A stretch of DNA of 64,000 nt from Dyadobacter chenhuakuii (lineage in GTDB: Bacteria > Bacteroidota > Bacteroidia > Cytophagales > Spirosomataceae), in contig NZ_CP098805.1 in the NCBI RefSeq assembly GCF_023821985.2, forward strand, positions 1,364,001-1,428,000. Direction: 5' to 3'. Below the pieces are notes generated by a model. The model saw only the letters and a program-made list of their open reading frames with translations, had not been told where the DNA came from and did no database searches. Positions 9,372-17,892 of the stretch are shown piece by piece. Position numbers and translations under genes: made by a program. Numbering within the stretch: the stretch's first letter is position 1; every line of letters begins with the position of its first letter.

Positions 9372-11852
9372 ATGAAAAAATTTAACCATTGCTTTGCAGC
9401 ATTGCTGGCATTGCTTAGCCTTTCCGTTATTGCTCAGCCTAAGACCAAACCTAAACCCTCATTCAGCGGCATCTATCCGCATCTTGCCATGTATAACAAC
9501 GAGGGCGAGTGTGGAACGGGTGCCGTTGTGGGCTGGGCCGGAAAGCTCTGGGCGATCACGTATGCGCCGCATTTGCCCTTTGGCTCTTCGGATAAGCTGT
9601 ATGAAATCGGTACGGACCTGACGCAAACGGTCCGCCCGGAAAGCATCGGCGGAACGCCAGCCAACCGCATGATCCACCAGGAAAGTAACCAGCTTTTTAT
9701 CGGTCCTTACGCCATAGACGGCAAGGGAAATGTGAAGACGATTTCGTACACAACAATGCCGGGCCGGCACACCGGCAATGCGCGCCATCTGACCGATCCT
9801 GCCAACAAAATTTACTTTGGCACCATGGAAGAAGGTTTTTATGAAGTAGACGTCAAAACATTGGCCGTGAAGACTTTGTATGAAGATGGTAATGTCAAAA
9901 ACAATAAAAGAACCACGGATAAGCAGACTTATCAGTACAATGGATTGCTTCCGGGAACACACGGCAAAGGTTACTATTCTGGTCAGGGTGTGACAGTTTA
10001 TTCCAACAATGGTGAGCCCGGAAAGCTTGCAGAGAAGCAATTTGATATCGAGTCGGGTTCATTGTCGGAATGGGACGGTAAGGATTGGAAAGTGGTTCGC
10101 CGCAACCAATTTGTGGAAGTGACAGGGCCGGGCGGCATTCTGGGCAACAAAAATCCGGCAACGGATCCGATCTGGGCAACAGGCTGGGACCACAAATCGG
10201 TGCTGCTGGGCGTGCGGGATAATGGTAAGTGGACGTTTTTCCGGCTGCCCAAAGCAAGCCATAGCTACGACGGCGCCCACGGCTGGAACACAGAATGGCC
10301 GCGAATCCGAGATGTAGGAACAGAAACAAAACCGGATTATCTGATGACGATGCACGGCATGTTCTGGGAATTTCCAGGCCATTTTTCATCTAAAAATACG
10401 GCGGGGATCCGGCCGCGGACTTCATACCTGAAAGTGATTGGTGACTTTACGCGCTGGAAAGATCAGCTGGTTTTTGGTTGTGACGATTCGGCGCAGAGGG
10501 AATTTTTGAACAAAAGAAAAGCCAAAGGCAACATTGAGGGCCCGGGTCAATCCAATTCCAACTTGTGGTTCACTTCTCTGAACCAGCCGGATCAGCTAGG
10601 CCCGAATACAGCCGAGGGAGCCGTTTGGTTGAATGAGAAAATCGCGGCAAATGCTACTTCCGAGCCGTTTCTGTTCAGCGGATGGGCCAACCGTTCCGCC
10701 TGGATCCAGAACAATGGCGACGCTGAGGTGACTTTTACATTCGAAGTGGACAAAAATGGAAATGGACTTTGGACAAATCTTAAAACATTAAAAGTAGGGG
10801 CAAAAAAGGCTGCTAACATTCAATTTGCCGCGAATGACGGAGGAGAATGGATCAGGATCAAGGCGGACAAACCGACGAATGCATCGGCGCACTTTTCGTA
10901 CATTGCCAATGACCCGCGTAAGACGGCTCCCGATGCGATTTTTGCAGGTTTGAGCGATGTCACGGCACCGGCCAGCTCAGGCGGGTTGCTATACGGCCTG
11001 GGCGATAACCGCCGTGCGCTGGGTGTTGCAGCAATGGATTATTCGGCAGGAAAACCAACATTATCAGGTTATTATGAGCTTGATGCGGACATGAATCTGG
11101 TACGAAAGGAAGATGCCAAAACGCTTTCTTTTATTCAAAATAAATTTGCTATCCCGCAAAAAGTGGTGACTGTTGACGAATCATCCGTCCTGGTTGTGGA
11201 CGATAAAGGACGAAGATGGAGGTTGCCGCTTGGCGATAATGCTTTTACGGGCCTTACCAATGATGGCGCGCTACGCGTATGCCGCGAAGTGTCAACGGAG
11301 CGGGATCTTTTCAACTGCCATGGTACTTTTTATGAACTGCCGGCTGAGAATGCGGATGGTTATGCCAAAATCCGCCCGGTTTCATCTCATAATCTGCGTA
11401 TTAACGATTATGCATCTTATCGCGGTTTGCTGGTAATGACCGGCGTGGACGCTAAAAATCTGAAAGGAAACAAGCACATTGTTGCTTCAAGTGATAACAA
11501 GGCGGCGGTTTGGGCAGGGGCGATCGATGATCTCTGGAAACTCGGCAAACCCACCGGGCATGGCGGTCCGTGGAAAGATGCTGCTGTGAAAGCAAATGCT
11601 GCATCGGATCCTTATCTGATTGGTTTTTATGACAAAAAATCATTGAAGCTTTCTCACAAAGCCAACAATGATGTCACGTTCACGATGGAAGTGGATCCGG
11701 TTGGAAACGGACCCTGGATGGAAGCCAGGCAGTTCACGGTGAAGGCAGGAGAAACATTCACATTTGATTTTCCAAAAGACTTCGGAGCCAGATGGGTCAG
11801 GTTCAAAACCGACAAAGACTGTGTGGCTACAACGTGGTTGGATTACAAATAA
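9372..11852 (+). CDS. Secreted protein of unknown function with two C-terminal-type beta-sandwich repeats, PUL-associated
   Basis: An 826-residue exported protein with a signal peptide (residues 1-21, ending SVIAQ). It lies 69 bp after SusD in the same direction, so it is probably part of the utilisation locus. The body looks beta-rich, with many Gly-Asp and Trp turns (GAVVGWAGKLWAITYAPHLPFGS, then KIYFGTMEEGFYEVDV), compatible with a propeller. A module of about 85 residues occurs twice, around residues 430-520 and 740-826. The matching phrases are VTFTFEVDKNGNGLWTNLK and VTFTMEVDPVGNGPWMEAR, each followed by GGEWIRIKADK or GARWVRFKTDK. I do not recognise a catalytic motif. Candidate roles are surface glycan binding or a lyase/hydrolase of an uncharacterised family. 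Confidence 0.7.
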   Translation: MKKFNHCFAALLALLSLSVIAQPKTKPKPSFSGIYPHLAMYNNEGECGTGAVVGWAGKLWAITYAPHLPFGSSDKLYEIGTDLTQTVRPESIGGTPANRMIHQESNQLFIGPYAIDGKGNVKTISYTTMPGRHTGNARHLTDPANKIYFGTMEEGFYEVDVKTLAVKTLYEDGNVKNNKRTTDKQTYQYNGLLPGTHGKGYYSGQGVTVYSNNGEPGKLAEKQFDIESGSLSEWDGKDWKVVRRNQFVEVTGPGGILGNKNPATDPIWATGWDHKSVLLGVRDNGKWTFFRLPKASHSYDGAHGWNTEWPRIRDVGTETKPDYLMTMHGMFWEFPGHFSSKNTAGIRPRTSYLKVIGDFTRWKDQLVFGCDDSAQREFLNKRKAKGNIEGPGQSNSNLWFTSLNQPDQLGPNTAEGAVWLNEKIAANATSEPFLFSGWANRSAWIQNNGDAEVTFTFEVDKNGNGLWTNLKTLKVGAKKAANIQFAANDGGEWIRIKADKPTNASAHFSYIANDPRKTAPDAIFAGLSDVTAPASSGGLLYGLGDNRRALGVAAMDYSAGKPTLSGYYELDADMNLVRKEDAKTLSFIQNKFAIPQKVVTVDESSVLVVDDKGRRWRLPLGDNAFTGLTNDGALRVCREVSTERDLFNCHGTFYELPAENADGYAKIRPVSSHNLRINDYASYRGLLVMTGVDAKNLKGNKHIVASSDNKAAVWAGAIDDLWKLGKPTGHGGPWKDAAVKANAASDPYLIGFYDKKSLKLSHKANNDVTFTMEVDPVGNGPWMEARQFTVKAGETFTFDFPKDFGARWVRFKTDKDCVATTWLDYK

Positions 11853-11856
11853 AAAT

Positions 11857-11892
11857 GAAAGCGAGACTGTCCCACCGGCAGTCTCGCTTCTT
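11857..11892. terminator. Bidirectional terminator between the SusCD cluster and the GH28 gene
   Basis: The inverted repeat AGCGAGACTG / CAGTCTCGCT (11860-11869 and 11879-11888) with a 9-nt loop lies between two convergent genes. A-rich sequence precedes it and T-containing sequence follows it, so it can serve both strands. Confidence 0.7.
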
Positions 11893-11900
11893 ATATCCGT

Positions 11901-13226
11901 TTAGTCAATCATTTTACCATTCACTTTTACATTGGTCAGCCTGAAATCCTGAACGACGGTTTTGTCATAAGCTCCATTTTTTGCGGAAATATTCAGGTTC
12001 TCGAATTTGAATCTGGACAACTTATCATAGTCGCCGGGGCTGACATCAAAAAAGACTTCGCATTTCAGATCAATGTTCTTCAGGCTGATATTGTCGCAGT
12101 AGGATAGGGGTACGTCTTTCCGTCCTTTCAAGTCAAAAAACTGCTTCCAGGGCTTAACATAGATCAGACTGTAAGCGTAACCTGTAATGTTCTCAACGCT
12201 CACAAACTCGTATTTTTGCGGTGTATCTGGCCTCATTTTAAGCCATAACACACGCATAGCGTTGGTAATGTGGCAGTTGCGCATCACAATGTTCTTATTA
12301 TGAATGGCTTCGCTGCCACACGTGAGCGCCGCGTGGCAGAACCCAAATTCTGAGTCTTCTATAATCACATTTGTGTTCGCACCATTCCCCGCATCCTTGT
12401 CGGCATAAGGGCCTTTTCCACCTTTCAATGCGATAGCATCATCATTTACAGCCAGATAGCACCCCTTGATCAACACATTATTACAAACGTCGAGATCGAT
12501 TGCATCCGTGCTGGGCGCCTTAATGGGCTCGTGAGGAGCCGTAATCCGAACATTCAAGATCTTGATGTTATTGCATTGATAATAGTGGCTCGTCCAGAAA
12601 CCGGAATTTTGCAGCCGCACATCCTGAACCTGCACATCATTGCTTTTCCAGATAAAAACCAGCCTCGGGCGCGACACTTCCAGGTTTGTACAATTCGGAT
12701 TTTCCTTTCGTCTTTGCCAGAATGCCTTCCAATAATTCAGCCCGTTTCCGTCGATAGTGCCCTTTCCTGAGATTGTAAAGCCATTCACGCCATACGCATT
12801 CACCAATGCCGGGAAATAATCCAGCGTTTGACCTTCCATCCGGGATGGCATCATCGGGTAATCCGCAATCTTATCTGAACCTTTCAACACCGCGCCTTCG
12901 GAAACATACAAATGTGTTTTTGGCTTAAAAAATAATGCACCGCTCAGAAACGTACCTTTTGGAACGATGATCACGCCGCCGCCTTGCTGATGCGCCAAAT
13001 CAATTACTTTCTGGATAGCCGCCGTTTGTACTGCATTGCTATCCGCTGACACCCCGTGTTTTGTAATGACAAACTGTTTACCCAAATCCGAAAGCTCAAT
13101 TTTGGAACTGTCTGAAAACCAATCCGGTATTTTGGTGCCATCGGGGAACGTAGTGGATTTTTTTGTTTGAGCAAATGAAATAAGAGCGCATAGGCATGTA
13201 AGGAGCAACAGACATAATTTTGGCAT
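11901..13226 (-). CDS. Glycoside hydrolase family 28 (polygalacturonase-like)
   Basis: A 441-residue secreted enzyme. The ATG at 13226 is chosen because it starts a clear signal peptide (MPKLCLLLLTCLCALISFAQ); the open frame extends 28 codons upstream without protein-like character. The protein is a right-handed parallel beta-helix. GH28 landmarks are visible in order: STDAIDLD (the NTD-like site), NDDAIALKGG (the catalytic Asp pair), CHAALTCGSE (equivalent to the GHG loop, with the first G replaced by C) and VLWLKMR (equivalent to the RIK subsite). GH28 enzymes cut alpha-1,4 galacturonan or rhamnogalacturonan by inversion. The variations from the classical motifs suggest an exo-acting or rhamnogalacturonide-type enzyme. 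It is convergent with the SusCD cluster and probably feeds it. Confidence 0.85.
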   Translation of the reverse strand: MPKLCLLLLTCLCALISFAQTKKSTTFPDGTKIPDWFSDSSKIELSDLGKQFVITKHGVSADSNAVQTAAIQKVIDLAHQQGGGVIIVPKGTFLSGALFFKPKTHLYVSEGAVLKGSDKIADYPMMPSRMEGQTLDYFPALVNAYGVNGFTISGKGTIDGNGLNYWKAFWQRRKENPNCTNLEVSRPRLVFIWKSNDVQVQDVRLQNSGFWTSHYYQCNNIKILNVRITAPHEPIKAPSTDAIDLDVCNNVLIKGCYLAVNDDAIALKGGKGPYADKDAGNGANTNVIIEDSEFGFCHAALTCGSEAIHNKNIVMRNCHITNAMRVLWLKMRPDTPQKYEFVSVENITGYAYSLIYVKPWKQFFDLKGRKDVPLSYCDNISLKNIDLKCEVFFDVSPGDYDKLSRFKFENLNISAKNGAYDKTVVQDFRLTNVKVNGKMID

Positions 13227-13455
13227 AACAAAGATTTCTGATTGATAATGTATCGCTTTCCGATGCAAAATGAGCATCGCGTCTTTCGTAATGTTGTAGA
13301 GAGGAAGCACCCGGCAGAATATACTGATAATGTACTTCCAGGGTTTTCAGACTGCGTCAATCACATTTGACTTTTACGCCCAAGGGGATCGATACTTTCA
13401 TGCAAAGGGCATAACTTGGTGCTGAGATACAAACATATCAATAAAATATAATCAC

Positions 13456-13827
13456 ATGAGTACAAATGAAAATGCCGCAGCACCGGCAGTTCCGATTTCA
13501 AAAGCTTTGGTTTCCAACGGATTCCTGTTCATTTCCGGTCAGATCGGCTCGGCAGGCGGGCAGCTGGTGACAACATCTTTCCAGGACGAGGTCAGGCAGG
13601 TGTTTACGAATATAGAAACCATACTCAACGAGCACAATCTAACATTCAGCCACATCGTCAGCGTGACCGTATACCTGACCGATATGCGCTATTTCGACGA
13701 ACTCAACGCCGTATATCAAACTTACTTCACCGACCGTTTCCCAACCCGCACTTGCATAGCCGTAGCAGGTTTGCCGAAACAAGCCAGGGTTGAGTTGACT
13801 ACTATGGCTAGTTTGGAGTTGCGGTAG
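13456..13827 (+). CDS. RidA family enamine/imine deaminase
   Basis: A 123-residue protein with the full YjgF/YER057c/UK114 fold. Visible signatures are SNGFLFISGQIG near residues 25-36, the active-site Arg in FPTRTCIAVAGLP near 95-107, and the terminal RVELTTMASLEL with the conserved Glu. RidA proteins hydrolyse reactive 2-aminoacrylate intermediates released by PLP enzymes. Length is slightly below the usual 125-130, with no missing motif. A strong terminator follows at 13861. No partner pathway is adjacent, so this looks like a stand-alone housekeeping gene. Confidence 0.9.
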   Translation: MSTNENAAAPAVPISKALVSNGFLFISGQIGSAGGQLVTTSFQDEVRQVFTNIETILNEHNLTFSHIVSVTVYLTDMRYFDELNAVYQTYFTDRFPTRTCIAVAGLPKQARVELTTMASLELR

Positions 13828-13860
13828 GGGTGAGATTAATAGGCACGCTGAAATGAATAA

Positions 13861-13896
13861 AAAAACGCCGCTCCGGTGACCCGGAACGGCGTTTTT
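13861..13896. terminator. Rho-independent terminator after ridA, shared with the VOC gene
   Basis: An A-run and arm AAAAACGCCG pairs with CGGCGTTTTT, with an inner CCGG/CCGG stem. It sits between convergent genes and works on both strands. Confidence 0.85.
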
Positions 13897-13908
13897 CTTG
13901 CGCTGGTA

Positions 13909-14343
13909 TTACGCGTGATAGCTTGGATCAAATTCCACGATCCATTCTATTCCATATTTGTCTCTGAACATGCCAGCGTAGGTTCCCCAGGGACTTTCGT
14001 CGATTGGTCCTTCGATAGTTCCGCCTGCTGACAGTCCGTTGAAAATTTGCTCTGCTTCTTCGCGGCTTTCTGCGCTGATGGATATTTTGGACCTGTTTTC
14101 ACTTTCGCTTACCCGTCCCATAAACTCCGGCACGTCATTGGCGATCAATACATTGTGTTTTCCTATGGGTAGAACAATGGTCATTATTTTATTTGCCTCG
14201 TTTTCTGGTATAGGAAATTCATCGCTTGCCAGGTCTTTGAAACGGACGATCTTCGTGAAATCACCGCCAAAAACGGATTTGTAGAAATTAAATGCTTCTT
14301 CCGCATTTCCATTGAAGTTGATCCAGGGATTGATTGTTCTCAT
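13909..14343 (-). CDS. PhnB-like VOC family protein
   Basis: A 144-residue single-polypeptide VOC protein of the PhnB / 3-demethylubiquinone-methyltransferase-like group. The N-terminus INPWINFNGNAEEAFNFYKSVFGG is diagnostic, and the C-terminal half has GTIEGPIDESPWGTYAGMFRDKYGIEWIVEF-type residues. Some metal ligand positions of true glyoxalases are not obvious, as is usual for this group. The function is generally unassigned; such proteins may bind small aromatic or phosphonate-like ligands. It stands alone, convergent with ridA and in the same direction as the upstream AraC gene. Confidence 0.8.
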   Translation of the reverse strand: MRTINPWINFNGNAEEAFNFYKSVFGGDFTKIVRFKDLASDEFPIPENEANKIMTIVLPIGKHNVLIANDVPEFMGRVSESENRSKISISAESREEAEQIFNGLSAGGTIEGPIDESPWGTYAGMFRDKYGIEWIVEFDPSYHA

Positions 14344-14542
14344 AATTTGGTTGAATTTTTAGTTGATTCTTGTGCTTACCAGCATTTGTTCTCGTACGGT
14401 TGGCAGAGAAGCTGTTTGCTATATTACTGCAATAAAGCAGATATAGGCATCACAAAGGTGAAACTAAGTCCTGGCCCCGACACTGTGCAAATGCGACAAT
14501 ATAGGGGGTAAATAACGCCAAACTTTGACAATGCTTGGCACC

Positions 14543-15460
14543 TCAGTTAAAGCTCGCCCTGAATTCCAGAGGGGAAAAGTTTGTCTTTGATTTAAATAAC
14601 TTATTGAAAGACTGCGGATGCTCAAAACCGAGCTGGTAGGCGATTTCACCAACTGTCAGATCACTGAATGTCAACACCTCCTTTGCTTTTTCAATCAGCT
14701 TGTTGTGAATGTGCTGCTGCGTATTCTGGCCGGTCAGCGCGCGGAGCATGTCGCCCAGGTAGCGGGGCGAAACGTGTAGTTCGTCGGAAAGATACTGGAC
14801 GCTCGGAAGCCCTTTTAGGAGGGCGGTTTCGTCGTCGAAATAATTATTCAGCAATTGATCCAGCTTTTCCAGCAATGCATTGTTGATCGGTTTGCGGGTA
14901 ATGAACTGGCGTTTGTAAAACCGCTGACTGTAATTCAGCATCAGCTCCAACTGCGAAATCAGCACATCCTGGCTCAGGTCGTCGATCGCCGTTTCGAGCT
15001 CATCGCCGATGTTGCTGGCAATGCCTTCGATGATCAACTTTTCTTTGTCCGATAAATGCAGCGACTCGGTCACCGAGTAGGAGAAAAAGCCATAATGTTT
15101 CATTTTGGCGTCCAACGGATAGTTTCGAAGAAAATCAGGATGTACCAGCAATGTAAATCCCAGGGTTTCTTCGGCCACCTGAATGCCCGTCAGCGGCTGG
15201 CCCGGCGAGGAGAAAAACATGCCGCCTTCCTGAAAGTCGTAGGTTGTTTGCCCATAGCGCATCCGGCAGCCCGCCGATTCGTTGTAGGTGATATTATAGA
15301 AATCCATTGAAAAAGTTTCGGCCAGCATTTCGGCTGTGATCCGCACCTTATTGAAATCGAGCAAGCTGATCAGCGGGTGCAATGGTTGTGGCAGGCCGAA
15401 TGCGCGCTGCATTTCAGAAATGGAGTGGTACACGCGCGGTTTGAGATGTTCCCTTTTCAT
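14543..15460 (-). CDS. AraC family transcriptional regulator (copy 1 of a paralogous pair)
   Basis: A 305-residue regulator. Residues 1-180 form a cupin-like sensor region (MRYGQTTYDFQEGGMFFSSPGQ). Residues about 205-305 form the double helix-turn-helix domain, with VQYLSDELHVSPRYLGDMLRALTGQ in the first HTH and VGEIAYQLGFEHPQSFNKLFKSKT in the second. It is strongly similar, end to end, to the AraC protein at 16901-17821: both share AFGLP-P-HPLISL near the N-terminus, LLIHPDFL-type strands, and KRQFITRK before the DNA-binding domain. Its ATG overlaps the stop of the truncated SDR upstream (ATGA). It probably regulates the divergent SDR genes, as AraC/SDR pairs of this type commonly do. Confidence 0.9.
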   Translation of the reverse strand: MKREHLKPRVYHSISEMQRAFGLPQPLHPLISLLDFNKVRITAEMLAETFSMDFYNITYNESAGCRMRYGQTTYDFQEGGMFFSSPGQPLTGIQVAEETLGFTLLVHPDFLRNYPLDAKMKHYGFFSYSVTESLHLSDKEKLIIEGIASNIGDELETAIDDLSQDVLISQLELMLNYSQRFYKRQFITRKPINNALLEKLDQLLNNYFDDETALLKGLPSVQYLSDELHVSPRYLGDMLRALTGQNTQQHIHNKLIEKAKEVLTFSDLTVGEIAYQLGFEHPQSFNKLFKSKTNFSPLEFRASFN

Positions 15461-15855
15461 AAGCCGGTAGTGATAAAAAGTCCCGCTTTCCGCTCGCGGA
15501 AATAGGGGAGAAATGCCTGCGTCACCCGCACTACACCAAAAAAATTGGTTTCCATCTGTTGAACCAGCTGCTCGTCGGTCATCGCTTCCAATGCGCCAAA
15601 CAATCCATAACCTGCATTATTAAATACCACATCAATATCACCCAAAGCCAGCGCCTGCTGCGTGATTTCATGGATTTGTCGCGTGTTGGTCACATCGAGG
15701 GGCAACACGGTTACATTATTCAGCGCATGGAGTTCTGTTTCATTTTCAGGCTTGCGCATGGTCGCGATCACCTTCCAGCCTTTGGCCGCAAACAATTTGG
15801 CCGTAGCCCTTCCGATACCCGTTGAAGCACCGGTAATAAAAATCGTCTTTGTCAT
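15457..15855 (-). pseudogene. Truncated short-chain dehydrogenase/reductase
   Basis: 132 residues starting MTKTIFITGASTGIGRATA, with the Rossmann TGxxxGIG motif (residues 8-15), a D in the LDVTN cofactor strand and the NNAGYGLFG motif. The chain stops at KAGLFITTGL, exactly where classical SDRs continue into the catalytic Ser strand. The catalytic Ser, the YxxxK pair and the substrate loop are therefore absent, and the protein is about half the usual 250-280 residues. Downstream sequence is the AraC gene, with a 4-bp ATGA overlap, so the 3' half was deleted rather than frameshifted. The upstream frame to 15966 has no protein character; the ATG at 15855 fits the family start. Catalysis is not expected; a regulatory or coupling role is possible but speculative. 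Confidence 0.75.
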
Positions 15856-15929
15856 TTGTCTTGCTTGTTTTTTTCGAGAGACAAATTTCCGTGGCTTGCG
15901 GCTGGCGCTCGTAGTGGATGTGGAGATTG

Positions 15930-16017
15930 TTGTAGCCGAAATGGTCTTGCCAATAGATGGATTCATATACGGAATGCACCCTCAATTTGGATACAACATT
16001 TCCTGTTTCGGCTACAA
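15930..16017. promoter_or_regulatory. Candidate AraC operators in the divergent SDR intergenic region
   Basis: The 12-mer TTTCGGCTACAA at 16006-16017 recurs as a perfect inverted copy at 15930-15941. A related direct copy, TTGGATACAA, lies at 15987-15996, starting 21 bp upstream of the TCGGCTACAA core. A 21-bp direct spacing (two helical turns) is typical of AraC-family half-sites. The second half-site ends about 20 bp before GAATTTTG (16037-16044), a -7-like box, so activation from this position is plausible. Confidence 0.5.
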
Positions 16018-16065
16018 GCGCTGTGTTACGATCACCGAATTTTGTTTTATAAAAATTCAAATGAT

Positions 16066-16839
16066 ATGCAGACAGAAAAAAAGAAAGTAGCACTGGTTAC
16101 AGGAGCAAATACAGGCGTGGGATACCAGATCGCTAAATCACTTGCTGATGAAGGCTACACCGTTTACGTCGGTGCCAGAAACAAGGACAAAGGGGACGCT
16201 GCCGTTACCGGGATAGGCAAACAGTCAAAAGCGATTCAATTGGACATTACCGATTCCCAGTCCATCGACGCAGCAGTAAGGCAAATTCAAAGCGAAGCGG
16301 GATACCTGACGCTGCTGGTCAATAACGCAGCAATCTCAAATGCAGGAAAGCCGGGACGCACCATGGAAGAGGTCCTCGGAGCTCAGCGCGCCAGTATTGC
16401 GCCTATCGATGAAATGAAAAAGGTCTGGGAAACGAATGTGTTTGGTACACTTGCCGTGACACAAGCCTTTTTACCTCTATTAAGGAAAGCAGACTCAGCA
16501 CGGATTGTCACAGTGTCGAGCGCACTGGGTTCCCTTACTTTGAATGCCAATCCGGCCAACCCCTTCCGCTCTGCGTTCGACGCCGCTTATGGCGCATCCA
16601 AAACTGCACTCAATGGTATATTCCTTTCACTGGCGATCGATTTAGAGAGTGCAAATATCAAAGTACACCTGGTAAGTCCGGGTTTTACGGCAACGGCTCT
16701 TAATAATTTCCAGGGAACCGATACGGTAGAGGAAGGGTCCAGGGAGCCAATAAGGGTAGCCCTGGCAGAGGACCTTCCCACAGGAAGCTTTACAGGACCG
16801 GCTGCCTATGCGGGAGCAGACAACATTGTTCCGTGGTGA
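16066..16839 (+). CDS. Short-chain dehydrogenase/reductase, complete
   Basis: A 257-residue classical SDR. The ATG at 16066 (MQTEKKKVALVTGANTGVG) is the natural start; the frame extends 70 codons further upstream but that stretch lies in the intergenic control region. Cofactor motif TGANTGVG is at residues 12-19, LVNNAAIS in the middle, the catalytic Ser in TVSSALGS, and YGASK as the active-site Tyr/Lys. Closest in style to Bacteroidota carbonyl-reductase-like SDRs that use NADPH. It is divergent from the truncated SDR and is followed 61 bp later by AraC copy 2. Substrate unknown; small carbonyl compounds are likely. Confidence 0.9.
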   Translation: MQTEKKKVALVTGANTGVGYQIAKSLADEGYTVYVGARNKDKGDAAVTGIGKQSKAIQLDITDSQSIDAAVRQIQSEAGYLTLLVNNAAISNAGKPGRTMEEVLGAQRASIAPIDEMKKVWETNVFGTLAVTQAFLPLLRKADSARIVTVSSALGSLTLNANPANPFRSAFDAAYGASKTALNGIFLSLAIDLESANIKVHLVSPGFTATALNNFQGTDTVEEGSREPIRVALAEDLPTGSFTGPAAYAGADNIVPW

Positions 16840-16850
16840 CAGTAAAAAGG

Positions 16851-16888
16851 TCAAAATCCCGTGGCTGGAAATAGTTACGGGATTTTGA
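16851..16888. terminator. Inverted repeat between the SDR and AraC copy 2
   Basis: Perfect 12-bp arms TCAAAATCCCGT (16851-16862) and ACGGGATTTTGA (16877-16888) with a 14-nt loop. It lies 11 bp after the SDR stop and ends 12 bp before the AraC ATG. It can act as a terminator or as an attenuating hairpin for the AraC gene. Confidence 0.6.
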
Positions 16889-16900
16889 TATATTTATATA

Positions 16901-17821
16901 ATGAAAAATAAGGAAGACAAATTGATTCGGTTCATAACCATATCGGAAACGCATGAGGCCTTCGGCTTGCCCAAACCCCAGCATCCGTTGATCAGCCTTG
17001 TCCATTTCAACGAGCGCAACCCCTTTAATACAAGCATGGCGCCGATCTACGACTTGCTTAGCTTCTATAAGATCACTTTCATCACCGATAACAACGGAAG
17101 GCTAAAGTATGGAAGGGACTATTATGATTACGATGAAGGAAGCATGCTGTTCCTGGCGCCTAACCAATTAGTGGGCAGCACGGATTATAATAGCAGGACC
17201 TACTGTTACATTCTGCTCATACACCCTGATTTTTTATTGGGCCACCCGTTGGCAAGTAAGATCAGGCAATATGGCTATTTCGCATATTCAGCTAATGAAG
17301 CACTTCATTTGTCCGACACCGAAAAGGAAAATATCCTTTCAATTTACAGGAATATGGAACAGGAGCTCAATAGCCGTGTAGATGAATTCAGTCAGGAGGT
17401 CATGATCGCACATATCGAACTGCTGCTGAGCTATGTTAACCGCTACTACAAGCGGCAGTTCATTACACGCAAAGTGGTCAACCATGATATACTGTCGAAA
17501 ACAGAAGCCATACTGGATAATTATTTGAACACCCAGCAATCCTTGCATGACGGAGTTCCTACCGTTCAGTTTCTTTCCGAAAAACTGAACCTCTCGCCAG
17601 GTTACCTGAGCGATATGCTCCGTTCGCTGATCGGACAGAACGCGCAGCAGTACATCCATGAAAAATTAATCGAGAAAGCAAAAGAGCGGCTGACCACGAC
17701 GCAGTTAAGCATGTCCGAAATTGCCTATGAGCTCGGTTTTGAGCATTCGCAAAGTTTCAGCAAGCTATTCAAAAACAAAACCAATCAATCTCCAATGGAT
17801 TTCAGGGCTTCGTTTACGTGA
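16901..17821 (+). CDS. AraC family transcriptional regulator (copy 2)
   Basis: A 306-residue paralogue of the regulator at 14543-15460. Sensor region 1-190 (LKYGRDYYDYDEGSMLFLAP), then KRQFITRK and the AraC double HTH (VQFLSEKLNLSPGYLSDMLRSLIGQ and MSEIAYELGFEHSQSFSKLFKNKT). It ends in the same FRASF motif as copy 1. It follows the intact SDR on the same strand after a hairpin. The two AraC-SDR pairs face away from each other around a shared control region, suggesting duplication and inversion, or recruitment of one module by the other. Ligand unknown. Confidence 0.9.
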   Translation: MKNKEDKLIRFITISETHEAFGLPKPQHPLISLVHFNERNPFNTSMAPIYDLLSFYKITFITDNNGRLKYGRDYYDYDEGSMLFLAPNQLVGSTDYNSRTYCYILLIHPDFLLGHPLASKIRQYGYFAYSANEALHLSDTEKENILSIYRNMEQELNSRVDEFSQEVMIAHIELLLSYVNRYYKRQFITRKVVNHDILSKTEAILDNYLNTQQSLHDGVPTVQFLSEKLNLSPGYLSDMLRSLIGQNAQQYIHEKLIEKAKERLTTTQLSMSEIAYELGFEHSQSFSKLFKNKTNQSPMDFRASFT

Positions 17822-17892
17822 TAGCATTCGTTTAACAGCGTTAAAGTGAGAATAGTAGGCTTCCAGGTTATTTCCAGATTTAGAACTCGATC

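Noticed and set aside
15856..16065. N-terminal extension of the SDR gene through the intergenic region
   Set aside because: The extension lacks protein-like composition and carries promoter-like and operator-like motifs.
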